This document shows, one piece after another, positions 7,120-17,082 of a stretch of DNA of 64,000 nt; positions within the stretch are counted from its first letter, which is position 1; each line of letters opens with the position of its first letter. Under the pieces are notes generated by a model. The model was not told where the DNA came from. It searched no databases and worked only from the letters and a program-made list of their open reading frames with translations. The DNA lies in contig CAJQUW010007852.1 of the NCBI GenBank assembly GCA_907163375.1, positions 1 to 64,000 of the forward strand. The letters run 5' to 3'. A program made the position numbers and the translations under genes. The DNA is from Prostheceraeus crozeri (Eukaryota > Platyhelminthes > Polycladida > Euryleptidae).

Positions 7120-8538
7120 TTGCAGATTAGCAATATAAAACTGTCGTTTTATCATATTTTGCTTAGCAATGCGGCTACAAAGAGATTTACTAGTAATCGA
7201 GCTGCACTCTTTTCTACTCCCATTGATCATGCACAACAGCTAAATGGGAATTGGGAAGTGGGTGTCACTCAACTTGTTTATAGCAACTGTGTCAATACTT
7301 TTGATCATGAGGTGATGACTATTAATATGAGGCGTACAGCTGCTTATCAATGTGAAAAGGGGTGCCGAGTATACATTCCACAGTGGCCAAAGAAAGATCT
7401 CTTATCATGTAAAAAGTTTATATATGATTTCTTGAATAAAGCGTGTAAACATATTGTCCAATTTACTCCGCACAATGATGATTATAATTATGTACATCAT
7501 GTAGTTGAGAAAGATTGGATTGTTGGTTTAAGTCCAAGTTTAAGAAATGATTTAGGCTACCTCGCTAGCGCCTTGACAAGCTATGATAATTTTAACGTTA
7601 ATTACCACATAAGTGGCCATAAACAGTTAATATATCGAGAGGAAGCTTATTATGTAGATCTTATTCCAAGAAATGAGAAGACGTTGGTGAAGAAGATTGT
7701 GATTAAGCCAAGAAAGACAAACATGACTCCTGAAGCATTATTGAAGAAATTTAATTATCTCCTTCGAGTTGATGGCAAGCAAGTGGCAACATTGACTTAT
7801 ATTAAATCATCTAATCATATTGCAATAAGTAAATTAAATGATGATGATCTAGTATTAGTTTGTTCAAAAGATTTTCATCAGTTCTTACGACATCGTTCTG
7901 CAGCTGTTCATGGAAAATCTGATATGCAACATTTACCATGTGAAAGGTCAAATCAATTTGATACAGAATGGACCGTATCTTTATACAAAAAGTGTGTAGA
8001 GCCTTTAGGTGGTATCTTACATGAAACAAGAGTGTTGATGCCTCGCATTATTACTTCGGTTAAATTGGTTGTAGATTATTTAAATGAAGTGATTAATGAC
8101 CAACATATTTCATTTTCTGAAAAAGAAGGTACTTTGTCTCTCACTATAAGTGGAAAAGGTATTGAACTAATTATGGATAAAACTCTAATGGACATTTTGG
8201 GTTTTGACCAAAATATCTTTAAAAGTGGTACTGTAACCAAAGCTAGCGCAGACATGTCGCTATCGCGTCGTATTAACTATTTTCAGATATATTCCAATAT
8301 TGGTGAAGATGTACGTGTGGGAGATGTTGAAGCTCCATTGCTAGCAATGATACCATACCAGCCAAAAAGCTGCAGTATTTTATCTGAGCATACTTTCAAG
8401 AAAGTGCATTATACAAAGCTGAAATCAAACTACATCCCACAAATTGATATTGCCATTTATGACGATGCTGGTGCGTTGATTCCTTTTCATAAAGATGCTG
8501 TGACAAGTATCACACTCCATTTCCGAATGAAGAGTTAA
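7120..8538 (+). CDS. Polinton virion-type protein with WEVG N-terminal motif (1)
   Basis: About 465-472 aa; the exact start is uncertain (in D it is the ATG at 61004). The N-terminus has FYHILLSNAATKRFTSNRA ... LNGNWEVGVTQLVYSN, the same pattern as its neighbour's LPSNAS...LEGEWEVGVSSICYDS. Near residue 355 is a block around MDILGFD. Such proteins recur next to capsid genes in invertebrate Polintons. A fibre- or penton-like virion role is often suggested, but I know of no demonstration. The D copy (59607-61004) is ~97-98% identical. It probably shares a bidirectional promoter with the PC4-like gene. Confidence 0.6.
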   Translation: MQISNIKLSFYHILLSNAATKRFTSNRAALFSTPIDHAQQLNGNWEVGVTQLVYSNCVNTFDHEVMTINMRRTAAYQCEKGCRVYIPQWPKKDLLSCKKFIYDFLNKACKHIVQFTPHNDDYNYVHHVVEKDWIVGLSPSLRNDLGYLASALTSYDNFNVNYHISGHKQLIYREEAYYVDLIPRNEKTLVKKIVIKPRKTNMTPEALLKKFNYLLRVDGKQVATLTYIKSSNHIAISKLNDDDLVLVCSKDFHQFLRHRSAAVHGKSDMQHLPCERSNQFDTEWTVSLYKKCVEPLGGILHETRVLMPRIITSVKLVVDYLNEVINDQHISFSEKEGTLSLTISGKGIELIMDKTLMDILGFDQNIFKSGTVTKASADMSLSRRINYFQIYSNIGEDVRVGDVEAPLLAMIPYQPKSCSILSEHTFKKVHYTKLKSNYIPQIDIAIYDDAGALIPFHKDAVTSITLHFRMKS

Positions 8539-8577
8539 TGCAAACGTATGCTAATATATTTTTCCAATGTGAATAAT

Positions 8578-10098
8578 ATGGAAAGTGAAAATAAGGACTC
8601 GTTTCTAATCTACTTGCCCAGTAATGCTTCTATGAATAAATTTCCCAAAAATAAACCATCAGACTATCGAGTAGAATTAAATCGGCCACTGCATTTAGAA
8701 GGTGAATGGGAGGTTGGCGTTTCTAGTATTTGCTATGATAGCAATATTCAGAATGTGAATGATTTGGAAGAAATGATATTGACTCCTCGCACCCATGATG
8801 GAATAACGATGAATAATGCATTTCAGTTCCCATACAATTTAACGTCAGATGGAAAGTGGAACTATGAATGGATTCAGATAAAATCAGATTCTTATGAGCC
8901 ATTTGGGAATGAGAAAATTATTAAGGCATTCAACAGTGGTAATACTTCCATCATGAAGAATAAAAATCAGAAAGCTTATGAGTTTACTATCTATCATTGG
9001 AGTGGGAGACAGTTCCTCCGCTTTCATTCTTTTACTAAAGGTCTTACGCTGAGGTTGGATAGTGAATTCTATCCACATCTTGGTTTTGGTCATGGACTAC
9101 ATCTAACGTCAATTGCTACTGCAAATGTTAAAAAAGTTTATTCAAATCGAATCAACAAATTTCATTATAGATTTAAAATATTTGATGAAGATGTTGTAGA
9201 ATGCGAAGAACGCATCATTTTGAAAAAGCGTGGTGTTCAACCTTTATCACTTATTGAGTTAGTAAAACGATGGAATGAGACTGTGGGTAAGAAGTATGGA
9301 GAGAAAATTATGGCGGACAAAAATAAGTTGGTTATTCAGAAATATAATGACAAACTTACAGTTTATTTCTCTCCAACCTTGCGTCATTTTGTAAGACATT
9401 ATACGCCTATTATTGGAAGCGGTGTGGTTTATGCTTCTCATGAATATCACACTAAAGCTGATTCAGTTAATGATGAATGGTGGGTGGACATCTATGGCGA
9501 TCGCATCAAGAAAATTTACCAGTCTTATGAAGAATCTAAAGTTGCTATCAATATAATGCCGCGTCTATATCATACAGTTGAAAGCTTCATTCATGTAGTA
9601 AATCCTTATATACAACAGAAGTTGAAGCATGTGATGAAAAGTAAATATGATGCAAAGACACACCACATTTCGTTTTCAATTGAAAATCAACGCGTTGTTC
9701 TGAAACTGGGTGATGACATTCAATGTCAATTGAGTAAAAATTTGAAAAAACTCTTTGGCTTTTCAATGCTACAAACAGTGTTTGCTGCTGCGCATACGAT
9801 TGGTATAGAAACACCAATAACACTTGATAAACATGAACAGCACCTTTACATTCAAAGTGATTTGATTCTACCTATTTCTGTTGGCGAGAAAAAAGAATAC
9901 ATTTTACGTGATTTCATTCATGATAAAGACGCTTCATATGGAATAGTCGAGAAGATGTTTGAATCTATTTTCTATCATCCCGTCATCAAACAAACTATAC
10001 CCTCTATTGCTATCAAAATTACCAATGGTTTACAAGAGTGCATCCACGTGAAAGATACTAAATCCCTCGTAACTTTAGTGTTTCGGAAAACAAAGTGA
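8578..10098 (+). CDS. Polinton virion-type protein with WEVG N-terminal motif (2)
   Basis: About 506 aa from the ATG at 8578 (MESENKD); an ATG at 8548 is also in frame. Starts with SFLIYLPSNASMNKFP followed by LEGEWEVGVSSICYD, and has a late KLFGFSM block, so it is a paralogue of the gene before it. The pair would encode related surface or vertex components, inferred from family context only. It ends beside a convergent PolB gene, with AATAAA signals of both strands in the ~180-bp gap. D carries a copy (58047-59567) with only a handful of differences. Confidence 0.6.
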   Translation: MESENKDSFLIYLPSNASMNKFPKNKPSDYRVELNRPLHLEGEWEVGVSSICYDSNIQNVNDLEEMILTPRTHDGITMNNAFQFPYNLTSDGKWNYEWIQIKSDSYEPFGNEKIIKAFNSGNTSIMKNKNQKAYEFTIYHWSGRQFLRFHSFTKGLTLRLDSEFYPHLGFGHGLHLTSIATANVKKVYSNRINKFHYRFKIFDEDVVECEERIILKKRGVQPLSLIELVKRWNETVGKKYGEKIMADKNKLVIQKYNDKLTVYFSPTLRHFVRHYTPIIGSGVVYASHEYHTKADSVNDEWWVDIYGDRIKKIYQSYEESKVAINIMPRLYHTVESFIHVVNPYIQQKLKHVMKSKYDAKTHHISFSIENQRVVLKLGDDIQCQLSKNLKKLFGFSMLQTVFAAAHTIGIETPITLDKHEQHLYIQSDLILPISVGEKKEYILRDFIHDKDASYGIVEKMFESIFYHPVIKQTIPSIAIKITNGLQECIHVKDTKSLVTLVFRKTK

Positions 10099-10276
10099 AG
10101 TCATTGTGATATGTTTATTGAAATAAAAATATGTATATGAAAAAGTCTTTTCACAGATATAGGGGAATGGGCTGACTGTAGGCATATATTCACAAGGAAG
10201 AAACGATCTCATGCGATACATAAAAAAACCATGTATATCTACAAAAAGCAACATCAAAATACTGAGTTAAAGTTGA
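10099..10276. other. Intergenic gap at the structural/PolB module boundary
   Basis: 178 bp between convergent genes. It holds AATAAA-type signals on both strands (about 10110-10130) and no ORF. It marks the junction between the nearly identical structural module and the diverged PolB module when A is compared with D, where the corresponding gap (57742-58046) is longer and mostly different. A recombination breakpoint probably lies here. Confidence 0.55.
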
Positions 10277-13200
10277 TTATGTCAATACATCTCCTGAATG
10301 TGGTAGCGTGAGTTTTATTCTTTTGGGTGGAGGTATGTTTGTGTCAGGTTGTCCATGTGGAAGAGATGTGTTATGTCCTATCCAACACCTCTTATCCTCC
10401 CATGCTGAAAGTGCTCGTTTCTTGAACGTGTACGTTTTCACAGTATGAACTTGAGATTTTAAGATTGTCATATTGACAAACGTTATAGTTTTATTTTTAT
10501 AGGCCTTCTTATAGGACCGATGTTTCATTATATGAACAATGGATTTTGATATACCTTTAGCACGCTTAATACTATCTGCACATTCTTTTAGTTTCATGGA
10601 ATACATTTTAGGACGGAGGAGAATCATTTCATCTATTTCCTTCCCTGCTGTTTCATCCTTAAAACAACCAAGTTTGGCTTTATTCTGTATGGAATAGAGT
10701 GGATGAGTGGGATTGTAGTTAGATGTGTCGAAATATTTTTCTAATGGCTTCATTAAAATTTAAATCTTTTTGAGTGGTAATTCCTAAAAAGAAACTATCT
10801 GTATCACCACCCAGCAAGCGAACCTCTTTTACGAGAGGGCATGGTTTTAATATTTTGTAGAAGAGTTGATACATTTCAAGCTTGGAATAATCTAAAACGG
10901 CTTGCCCAATATAGATGGGTTTGCACAACTCAACTTCTGATTTAATCATTTTAACACCTACAAGATCCTCATCGATGATGTCTCTATCAATGAAAAGAGG
11001 TGATGAGGTCAATTTGTGATATTTTTGTTCATCAACGACTAGTTTGTAATTCATACGTTTTCTAACATCCTCCATGGTCTTTCCGAATAGACTGTTATTC
11101 TTATATTTATAAAAATCCTTTTCAAAATTATTTTGGGCGAGTGCACGTTTTTGACTGTTACTATCTATGTAGGGTTTGAGGAAGGCTTTCTGTCTAAATT
11201 TGATAATGCGGTGAACTGACTTTAGAAGCATGCCCATTTCTAAATAGAATTTTAATATGCAGAAGTGTACGAGATAATTTTTCTTATCATATTGGGTGAG
11301 TAAAAGTTTGCGGCATGGTTTGTACCTTGGCTGTCCACACTCTGTTAAGTTATTATGAAATTGTGACATGAATGGTGAAAACATATCTTCAGTCACTTCG
11401 CCAGATTCAGGTGCAAGTGGGAAATCAGCAGTTTTATTTTTAATACTATTTGGATAAATCAAATCCACTTCAAAATAATATCCCCAATCACCTTCATCTG
11501 GAATCTTCAGTATGTTTGAAGGGTTGGAGTAATACTCAAGCTCATTTTGATTTAACCAACTAAACTCGGAATGAGGTAGTGGTTTAGACAGTGAACTGCC
11601 ATATAAATTATTTTGGTCATAGTACTTTAGGTGGATATGATCATCACCTACTGTTTCAGATTTTATATGATGTTTATTTACAAATGTGAGACCACCGCGT
11701 ATTCCGCGCTCAAATATATTATACATCTCCGGGTCTTGTAAGAGATGAATGGTCTCACCAGTCATTTTAAAGGCTGATTTAAAGGACATGGCTGGTAGAC
11801 TGACAAAGTGGACAGGATCTAATTTGTCTTCTTCTAATGCCACTCGTCGAAACTCCTGAAAGACATCAGCCAGCAAAATGACATCTAATTCTAAGTAAGC
11901 GATCATATAATCGCCAAACGTTTTACAATCAAATTTTAACCATGCCTCTTGAGCATGTTCATAGTCCTCTACTGGACAATCTTGACCCGTCAAATCGTTT
12001 TTGAATTTGTCAATGGAAGGAAGGGTTGTTTCATTTAGTTTAGACATTGAGCTAAAATACGCATAAGGAAAGACTCCTTTGCGAGTGATTATTTCATCCG
12101 TTAAGTTTGGATAGTGTTTCTTCAAAGTTTGACTATGGGGAAGAAACTTGAGATTACGAACGAGAGAAGCTAGTGACGCTGACATGAATTGAAATGAATC
12201 TAAAAATTTTATTTCGAAGAAGACTGTCTTATTTTCTTTAGTTTTATCTACTGGTACTTTTGCTGTCATTGCCATGAATTTTTCTCTCGTTTGTGCTATT
12301 ACATTAAACTGCCACGATTTCATCTGGCTCAACCCTCCTTTTATGAGCATATGACTGTCATAGCCCTTAAAGTTATGAAAAATGACGGGTAGTACACGAC
12401 GTCTCAACCTAAGTGAAAAGTTACATTTGGAGCAGAGTGCGTTTCTAAATTTACCAGTGATGTGATCATGATCACGCACTTTCTTAATTTTATCGTCATC
12501 AAACGTTTTATGACATTTAGGACAGGATGTGCAACTTTCAAATTTTTGTTTGTCTTCATCTGACATATGTAGTGACTTACGCTGCAATTGGGAATCATAT
12601 GATTGTTGAAATTTAGCAGCTTTATCGAGAAATTCTAGAAATTTTGAAATGCAATCTTCACCTTGCCAAGTATGCATTTTGTTTTGTCTATTCCTAAAGT
12701 GGTCATGCCATACTTCATAGCAGGATATGGCTGCTGGCTTGTGATTGATATCATCAATGTAGCATTCTATGTCTGCGTAAATGACACGCAGGGGACTTAA
12801 TTCGTCACCATTATCCCTATGTGAAAATATTTTATCTTTGGGCATGCGTTCCATTTGTAATTTACCTCGCTTGCACCATTCATAGTGAGTTTCAAATTTA
12901 TCTTTACTCCAAAAGGAGCGGATGCAGCGGTCGCATACAAAATGTTCACCACTTTTAGAGTGCCCCAAGTGAGTGTACAAGCGAGAGATTTTGGGAATAC
13001 CACAGTAGTGCCATTCCTCGCTATCATCTTGTTTTACTAATAAGAGGTTGACTACACGTTCATAACAAGTTGAACGTGAATTATAGCGGGCACCCTTCAA
13101 CCCCTTCTCCCACACGTGAACGACAATTTTAATCTTATTATGTTTTTCGAACGTTTCTACATCTTTGATTTTCATGTTGTTACTATCACAACCTTCAAAG

Positions 13201-14243
13201 TCTAGTTCATCCTCCCACTGTCTATAGCTATAGGTGCGATCTCGATGCGCGTTGATATCATTATAGTGAAGGATGGATAGGACTGCATATTTGAAACACT
13301 GTGATTTACAATCGACATTGATGACAGCTTTCTTATTATACAACGTTTTTGGTAGTTTAAATGTGCCTCGAGCTGCATGACTTTCTAATAGGGAAATTTT
13401 GAATATGGCTGAGTCCACACCATCAAAAATGAGAGCGCTGTCGCGTTGATTGAATTTATCTACATTTGATTTTAAACATTGAATGTGAAAATTTAACCAA
13501 GACTCGCAGTCTACAACTTCGGTTGCGGAAGAGGAAGGAACATGAAACTGTATTCTCTCCGTCACTTGACCCGTTTGAAAATCTATTTTAATATATTTTA
13601 GTTTAAGGTAGATGAGCGCCTTCATTCTAAAATTGTCTAAATTGTTGAAGAGCGCTTCGATAATGTTAGAATTTTGAAGGAGCCACTCAGGAAAATCTAC
13701 TATTTGAGTATTGGACTCCATGCAGTAGTCGCGTACTAAATTATTATGGGAAACATTAATGAGGGAGATGGTAGAGGTACCGTTGGTGTAGTGATCATTT
13801 GCATGCGTGTGTTGAAGTCTGTGCGAAGATCGCTGAAAGTGACTATCAAAAGAAAGAGGGCACAAATCGCAAGGAAAGGAGATGTCATCGTCAGAATCAA
13901 CTTCACCTCCGGAGATTGACTCCGCTTTGCGTTGACACACACGTTGTTTGATGTGTCGAAGGAGACTGTGCTTCCTTGTAAACATATGTCCGCAGTCGGC
14001 ACATTCCCACTCGTTGCCTTGTCGCGAGAGTCCTGAGCTGGAACTCACATCACCTGAAAGAGAAATCATTCTATCATCTCTGTTCAAGTCTCAGTGTATT
14101 GTTACAACCTACTTTGACTCAACAACTCTAAACTTTCCTCGAGAAGGGAGGGTGTTGGTGATGAAGTTGATGCCTGAAATTGAGGAAGATGCTATTAGCC
14201 ACACGTTTGAGGGAGATGAGTGAAAAAATTTTCAACTTACCAT
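10277..14243 (-). pseudogene. polB: Protein-primed family B DNA polymerase, broken copy
   Basis: Polinton PolB with an N-terminal C2H2 finger (CADCGHMFTRKHSLLRHIK), a second Cys/His pair, a C-x2-C plus HDH unit in the middle (CPKCHKTFDDD, VRDHDHITGKFRNALC), exonuclease motif YADIEC, and polymerase motifs YYDQNNLYG, NNSLFGK and GGDTDSFFLG (motif C). The 5' end matches D: an ATG at 14243 followed by short GT-AG introns. The copy is broken by about one change and is a fossil. Against D's whole PolB the protein is only ~75-80% identical, in contrast to ~98% for the structural genes. Confidence 0.85.
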
Positions 14244-14536
14244 TTCAACGAAATTATGTTTAAGCTTGATACTTCAACAAGATAGAGACTTCACTCAAAT
14301 AATACGTCTCAAATTTGGAATTCACTTGTACGCCTCAAATAATAACAGAATTCGCTAGACAACCGTTCACTTATGCGTCTCAAAGACAGAGTGAAATGAC
14401 ACGAATGTCACTTTGCTTATATACTTTCATTCTCTTCATTCATTGGATGTTCATTCTGATTGGCTGCTTGTGTATACTTAAGAATTAGAAAAATGTTAAA
14501 GTTATCATTATTCAAAGTCAGCATTTCAAAGACAAC
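14244..14536. promoter_or_regulatory. Divergent promoter region, PolB and 145-aa gene
   Basis: 293 bp between two divergent genes. A TATA box for PolB reads TATATAAGC on the - strand (about 14415-14424), ~175 bp upstream of its ATG; D has TATAAG at 53589, ~178 bp upstream. The + gene has a weaker TATA-like TGTATACTTA near 14470. Several short repeats of the type GACGTATAAGTGAA/TCTCAAA lie between. Confidence 0.5.
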
Positions 14537-14974
14537 ATGACAAGTCCTCCAACAACACCAAATACCGCATGGGAGTTCTCCTCTCCATGTACATCAGCAA
14601 AGGTGCTCGTTACACCAAATGCACCAAGAAAGGCGAAGGTGGAGAAAGTGTACCGACTGGACAATATACGAAAGTTATCATTATCGGAGGAGGATGAAGA
14701 GGAGTTGCCCGACCTAACAGACATACGGTGGAAATATTTACAATATGATGCCGAAGGGGTGATGGAGATGACCAGCAAGTCGCACTTGCATCAAATATGG
14801 GAGTGGTACACCCCTAACTCCCAACCGCGAACCGTGGCGGAGTGGGCGTACATTGAGAAAGTGAGGGACGCTGCAGAAGAACGTTTAAAGCAGCTCAACT
14901 GTTTTTGTGATCTATGTGAAGCCAGACTCTGGGACGATATTGACGATGAAGACCTTTTGAAATACATGCCATAA
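14537..14974 (+). CDS. Acidic 145-aa protein of unknown function
   Basis: Unrecognised. The Thr/Pro-rich N-terminus (TSPPTTPNTAWEF) is followed by a basic stretch and an acidic run (LSLSEEDEEELPDLTDIRWK), a Trp-rich block (HQIWEWYTPNSQPRTVAEWAY) and a late CFCDLCEARLW with three cysteines. Acidic and Trp-rich segments suggest a protein-interaction adaptor, but no function can be assigned. An AATAAA follows the stop directly. D carries a ~90% identical copy (53042-53473) in the same place, divergent from PolB. Confidence 0.6.
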   Translation: MTSPPTTPNTAWEFSSPCTSAKVLVTPNAPRKAKVEKVYRLDNIRKLSLSEEDEEELPDLTDIRWKYLQYDAEGVMEMTSKSHLHQIWEWYTPNSQPRTVAEWAYIEKVRDAAEERLKQLNCFCDLCEARLWDDIDDEDLLKYMP

Positions 14975-15035
14975 TAAATGTTTATTTCGTATTATCTTTG
15001 CTTTCATACTGACTTACTTGAATGGGGTTTTAGTG

Positions 15036-15433
15036 AATAATTTAACCATGTATACTTTTTCATTTGGAAATAGTAGCACGCTTAGTTTAACTTGTAAATC
15101 TTATAACATTTCATATGGGTGATAATGGTAGTTGAAATAGTGTCAAATAAATTAAGATAGCTTACACTTCTGATACAGGGATAGCAATCGACTGCGATCC
15201 ATGTGTAAAGAGCTTGTTAGACTACGGATGGGCTTAAGTGGATGATTTAACCATGTATACTTTTTCATTTGGAAATAGTAGCACGCTTAGTCTAACTTGT
15301 AAATCTAAAAACATTTCATATGGACGATGATGGTAGATAAAATAGTGTCAAATAAATTAAGATAGCTTACACTTCTGATACAGGGATAGCAATCGACTGC
15401 GATCCATGTGTAAAGAGCTTGTTAGACTACGGA
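15036..15433. repeat. 205-bp direct duplication
   Basis: Two adjacent copies with period 205 bp (the word CCATGTATAC recurs at about 15047 and 15252), each ending with GGGATAGCAATCGACTGC. Element D has a single copy next to its 143-aa gene (about 52845-53000). The region is noncoding and marks the edge of the variable cassette array. Confidence 0.75.
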
Positions 15434-15921
15434 AGAGAGAAGTGTGTTATGTTGCGTGTGGCGCGTGTGGCGCGTGAGTGTCCTCCCATTTCATTCCATT
15501 CATCAATTCGTCTCATTGATAGAGACAGGTAGAACTCATGGTTCTCATAACGTATGCAATGGAAAGTTTTAGGCAACCTTCGACAGTTGGCTAAATGTCG
15601 CCCTGGCGCGAATGCATACTACGTTGAGACAGAGGCAATCACTTGCAAACATGACGCAGAGAGGTTTAACAAGATTGACCATTGCCGAATGTCCCTTGCG
15701 GTATACATAGCTACGGGTTTCACCGCCGCCCTTTACAGGAACGCCCGTCGAAAGGAAGTATTACACCGAACTTCATTTGCAACGTTCAAGTTGACTGATA
15801 GCAGATTCAACTTAATGATAGTATTCGCCAGTCCGAAGACTGCCCAGGGCAAACCGCGAGGAGGTTCTATCATGTCTTGCCCCATGGTGGCCCTTAAGAG
15901 AGCCGATGGTTCGTTCTCGGG
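15383..15921 (-). repeat. R module, long copy (repeated 3' flank of cassette genes)
   Basis: On the gene strand it starts with CCCGAGAACGAACCATCGGC just after the 84-aa gene and ends with CGATTGCTATCCC. Long copies in D lie at 51427-51957 and 52312-52841, and shortened copies in A at 16281-16443 and 16781-16922. Every copy follows the stop of a small accessory gene. An ORF of ~110-125 aa on the opposite strand (15554-15928) is open in all long copies, but the copies are too similar for that to prove coding. It could be a shared 3' UTR, a structured RNA or a recombination site. Confidence 0.75.
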
Positions 15922-15934
15922 GACGTGAATTTGA

Positions 15935-16189
15935 CTATTGACTGGAATAGTCAATGGGTATGACGCTTAGGTTGTCGTATACCCTATACCGCCTAAGCCA
16001 TGGTGGTGCATCTGGCACCTTTCGAATGCGAGTGGTATTTGGAGTCGACACTCCATCCGCCCAAACGATCCTCTTGATCTTCCCCTTCTTCTCATCCTCC
16101 TCATCCCACTCGTCGAGGATGACGAACTCGGGAATGCCGTTGTCTTCATCAGTGAAGACGGGAATGTTGTCGGCAGATGTCGCTTCCAT
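15935..16189 (-). CDS. Small acidic accessory protein
   Basis: 84 aa, unrecognised. Acidic N-terminal half (DEDNGIPEFVILDEWDEED), a basic KKGKIKRIVW segment, and a C-terminus ending DYSSQ. The D homologue (52051-52302) is ~85% identical, so it is more diverged than the flanking R modules. A TATA box (CCCTATATAA on the - strand, 16231-16238) lies ~45 bp upstream of the ATG. A small acidic host-interaction protein is possible; no function is assigned. Confidence 0.6.
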   Translation of the reverse strand: MEATSADNIPVFTDEDNGIPEFVILDEWDEEDEKKGKIKRIVWADGVSTPNTTRIRKVPDAPPWLRRYRVYDNLSVIPIDYSSQ

Positions 16190-16228
16190 CGTGACTTCAA
16201 ATGGAATGAGAAGCGCTACAATCTTCTA

Positions 16229-16242
16229 GCTTATATAGGGTT
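16229..16242 (-). promoter_or_regulatory. TATA box of 84-aa accessory gene
   Basis: CCCTATATAAGCTAGAAG on the - strand, followed ~45 bp later by the ATG. The same box and spacing are found in element D at 52001-52010 before the homologous gene. Confidence 0.6.
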
Positions 16243-16280
16243 TTCAACAATGAATTGCTCAACAGCGAATCAGAATGCTT

Positions 16281-16443
16281 CAGGGATAGCAATCGACTGC
16301 ATAATGTTCAAGTTGACTGATAGCAGATTCAACTTAATGATAGTATTCGCCAGTCCGAAGACTGCCCAGGGCAAACCGCGAGGAGGTTCTATCATGTCTT
16401 GCCCCATGGTGGCCCTTAAGAGAGCCGATGGTTCGTTCTCGGG
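16281..16443 (-). repeat. R module, short copy
   Basis: Carries both ends of the long R module (CGATTGCTATCCCTG at one side, CCCGAGAACGAACCATCGGC at the other) but lacks its middle. It follows the stop of the 88-aa gene (16456) by about a dozen bases. Confidence 0.7.
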
Positions 16444-16455
16444 AGTAACGTCATC

Positions 16456-16722
16456 TTACACCCTACCAATTCTGCTGAGAGAGTCTTTGACTCTCTCTTT
16501 GGTAGCACTGTCGACTTCCACACTAACTGGCACATGACTAAAAATTGGAATGTAGCGCCATTCCGTTGGATTGACAGCAGTTGCTGTCATCGGATTGCCA
16601 ATCCGAGCAAGATTATTAAAAACTCTGTCTTGCTCCTCTAGCCTGACAAACTCCTCAAATAAATTTCGCGGCCTTAACTGTGGTCCGCGAGGAGAGCTGA
16701 CTTGACTGTTCGGCGTCTGCAT
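16456..16722 (-). CDS. 88-aa accessory protein, unknown, A-specific
   Basis: Unrecognised. Ser/Pro start (QTPNSQVSSPRGPQLRPRN), helical middle (FEEFVRLEEQDRVFNNLARI), and a C-terminal VDSATKERVKDSLSRIGRV. A TATA box (GTATATAAACC on the - strand, ~16754-16762) lies ~35 bp upstream of the ATG, so it has its own promoter. No counterpart exists in the visible part of element D, making this a cassette gained by A or lost by D. Confidence 0.5.
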   Translation of the reverse strand: MQTPNSQVSSPRGPQLRPRNLFEEFVRLEEQDRVFNNLARIGNPMTATAVNPTEWRYIPIFSHVPVSVEVDSATKERVKDSLSRIGRV

Positions 16723-16751
16723 GATTGAAATGAAATGAAATGAGAGGCAGT

Positions 16752-16764
16752 GGTTTATATACGC
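16752..16764 (-). promoter_or_regulatory. TATA box of 88-aa accessory gene
   Basis: GCGTATATAAACCACTG on the - strand, followed by a short leader with ATTTC repeats and the ATG at 16722. Confidence 0.55.
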
Positions 16765-16780
16765 CTCTAACGCGACGCAA

Positions 16781-16922
16781 CGTTCAAGTTGACTGATAGC
16801 AGATTCAACTTAATGATAGTATTCGCCAGTCCAAAGACTGCCCAGGGCAAACCGCGTGGAGGTTCTATCATGTCTTGCCCCTAGGTGGCCCTTAAGAGAG
16901 CCGATGGTTCGTTCTCGGGAGT
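16781..16922 (-). repeat. R module, short copy
   Basis: Third R copy of element A, again beginning (gene strand) with CCCGAGAACGAACCATCGGC and truncated after AACGTT. It follows the coiled-coil gene and its 3' intron. Confidence 0.7.
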
Positions 16923-16954
16923 GACGTGATGGGGTGGTGAAGGCGGGCAAAGAT

Positions 16955-17020
16955 CTGCAATGAAAATGATATGTATTAGAATAGGATATACTATCTTATT
17001 TACTTTTTCACTTACCAAGT
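16955..17020 (-). other. Predicted 3' intron of the coiled-coil gene
   Basis: On the - strand a donor TTGGTAAGTG (near 17020) and an acceptor TTTTCATTGCAG (near 16956) frame a ~60-bp A+T-rich intron downstream of the stop at 17083. Element D has a similar-sized intron (51293-51353) near the end of its corresponding gene, where it alters the last residues. Confidence 0.5.
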
Positions 17021-17082
17021 TAGTCATCCTTTGGCAGTCTCGCGCGTTTCCGAATCGAGAATTTATGTAGGTGACCGCGCAT

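Noticed and set aside
8884-9823. Several 60-78-codon ORFs opposite the virion-type genes, also open in D.
   Set aside because: They are antisense shadows of nearly identical coding DNA without independent support.
10277-10753. C-terminal PolB segment considered as a separate gene in A.
   Set aside because: The corresponding region in D is part of one continuous PolB, so it is counted as part of the fossil PolB of A.
15554-15928. R-module antisense ORF called as a gene.
   Set aside because: Copies are too similar for the open frame to be informative; kept as a finding only.
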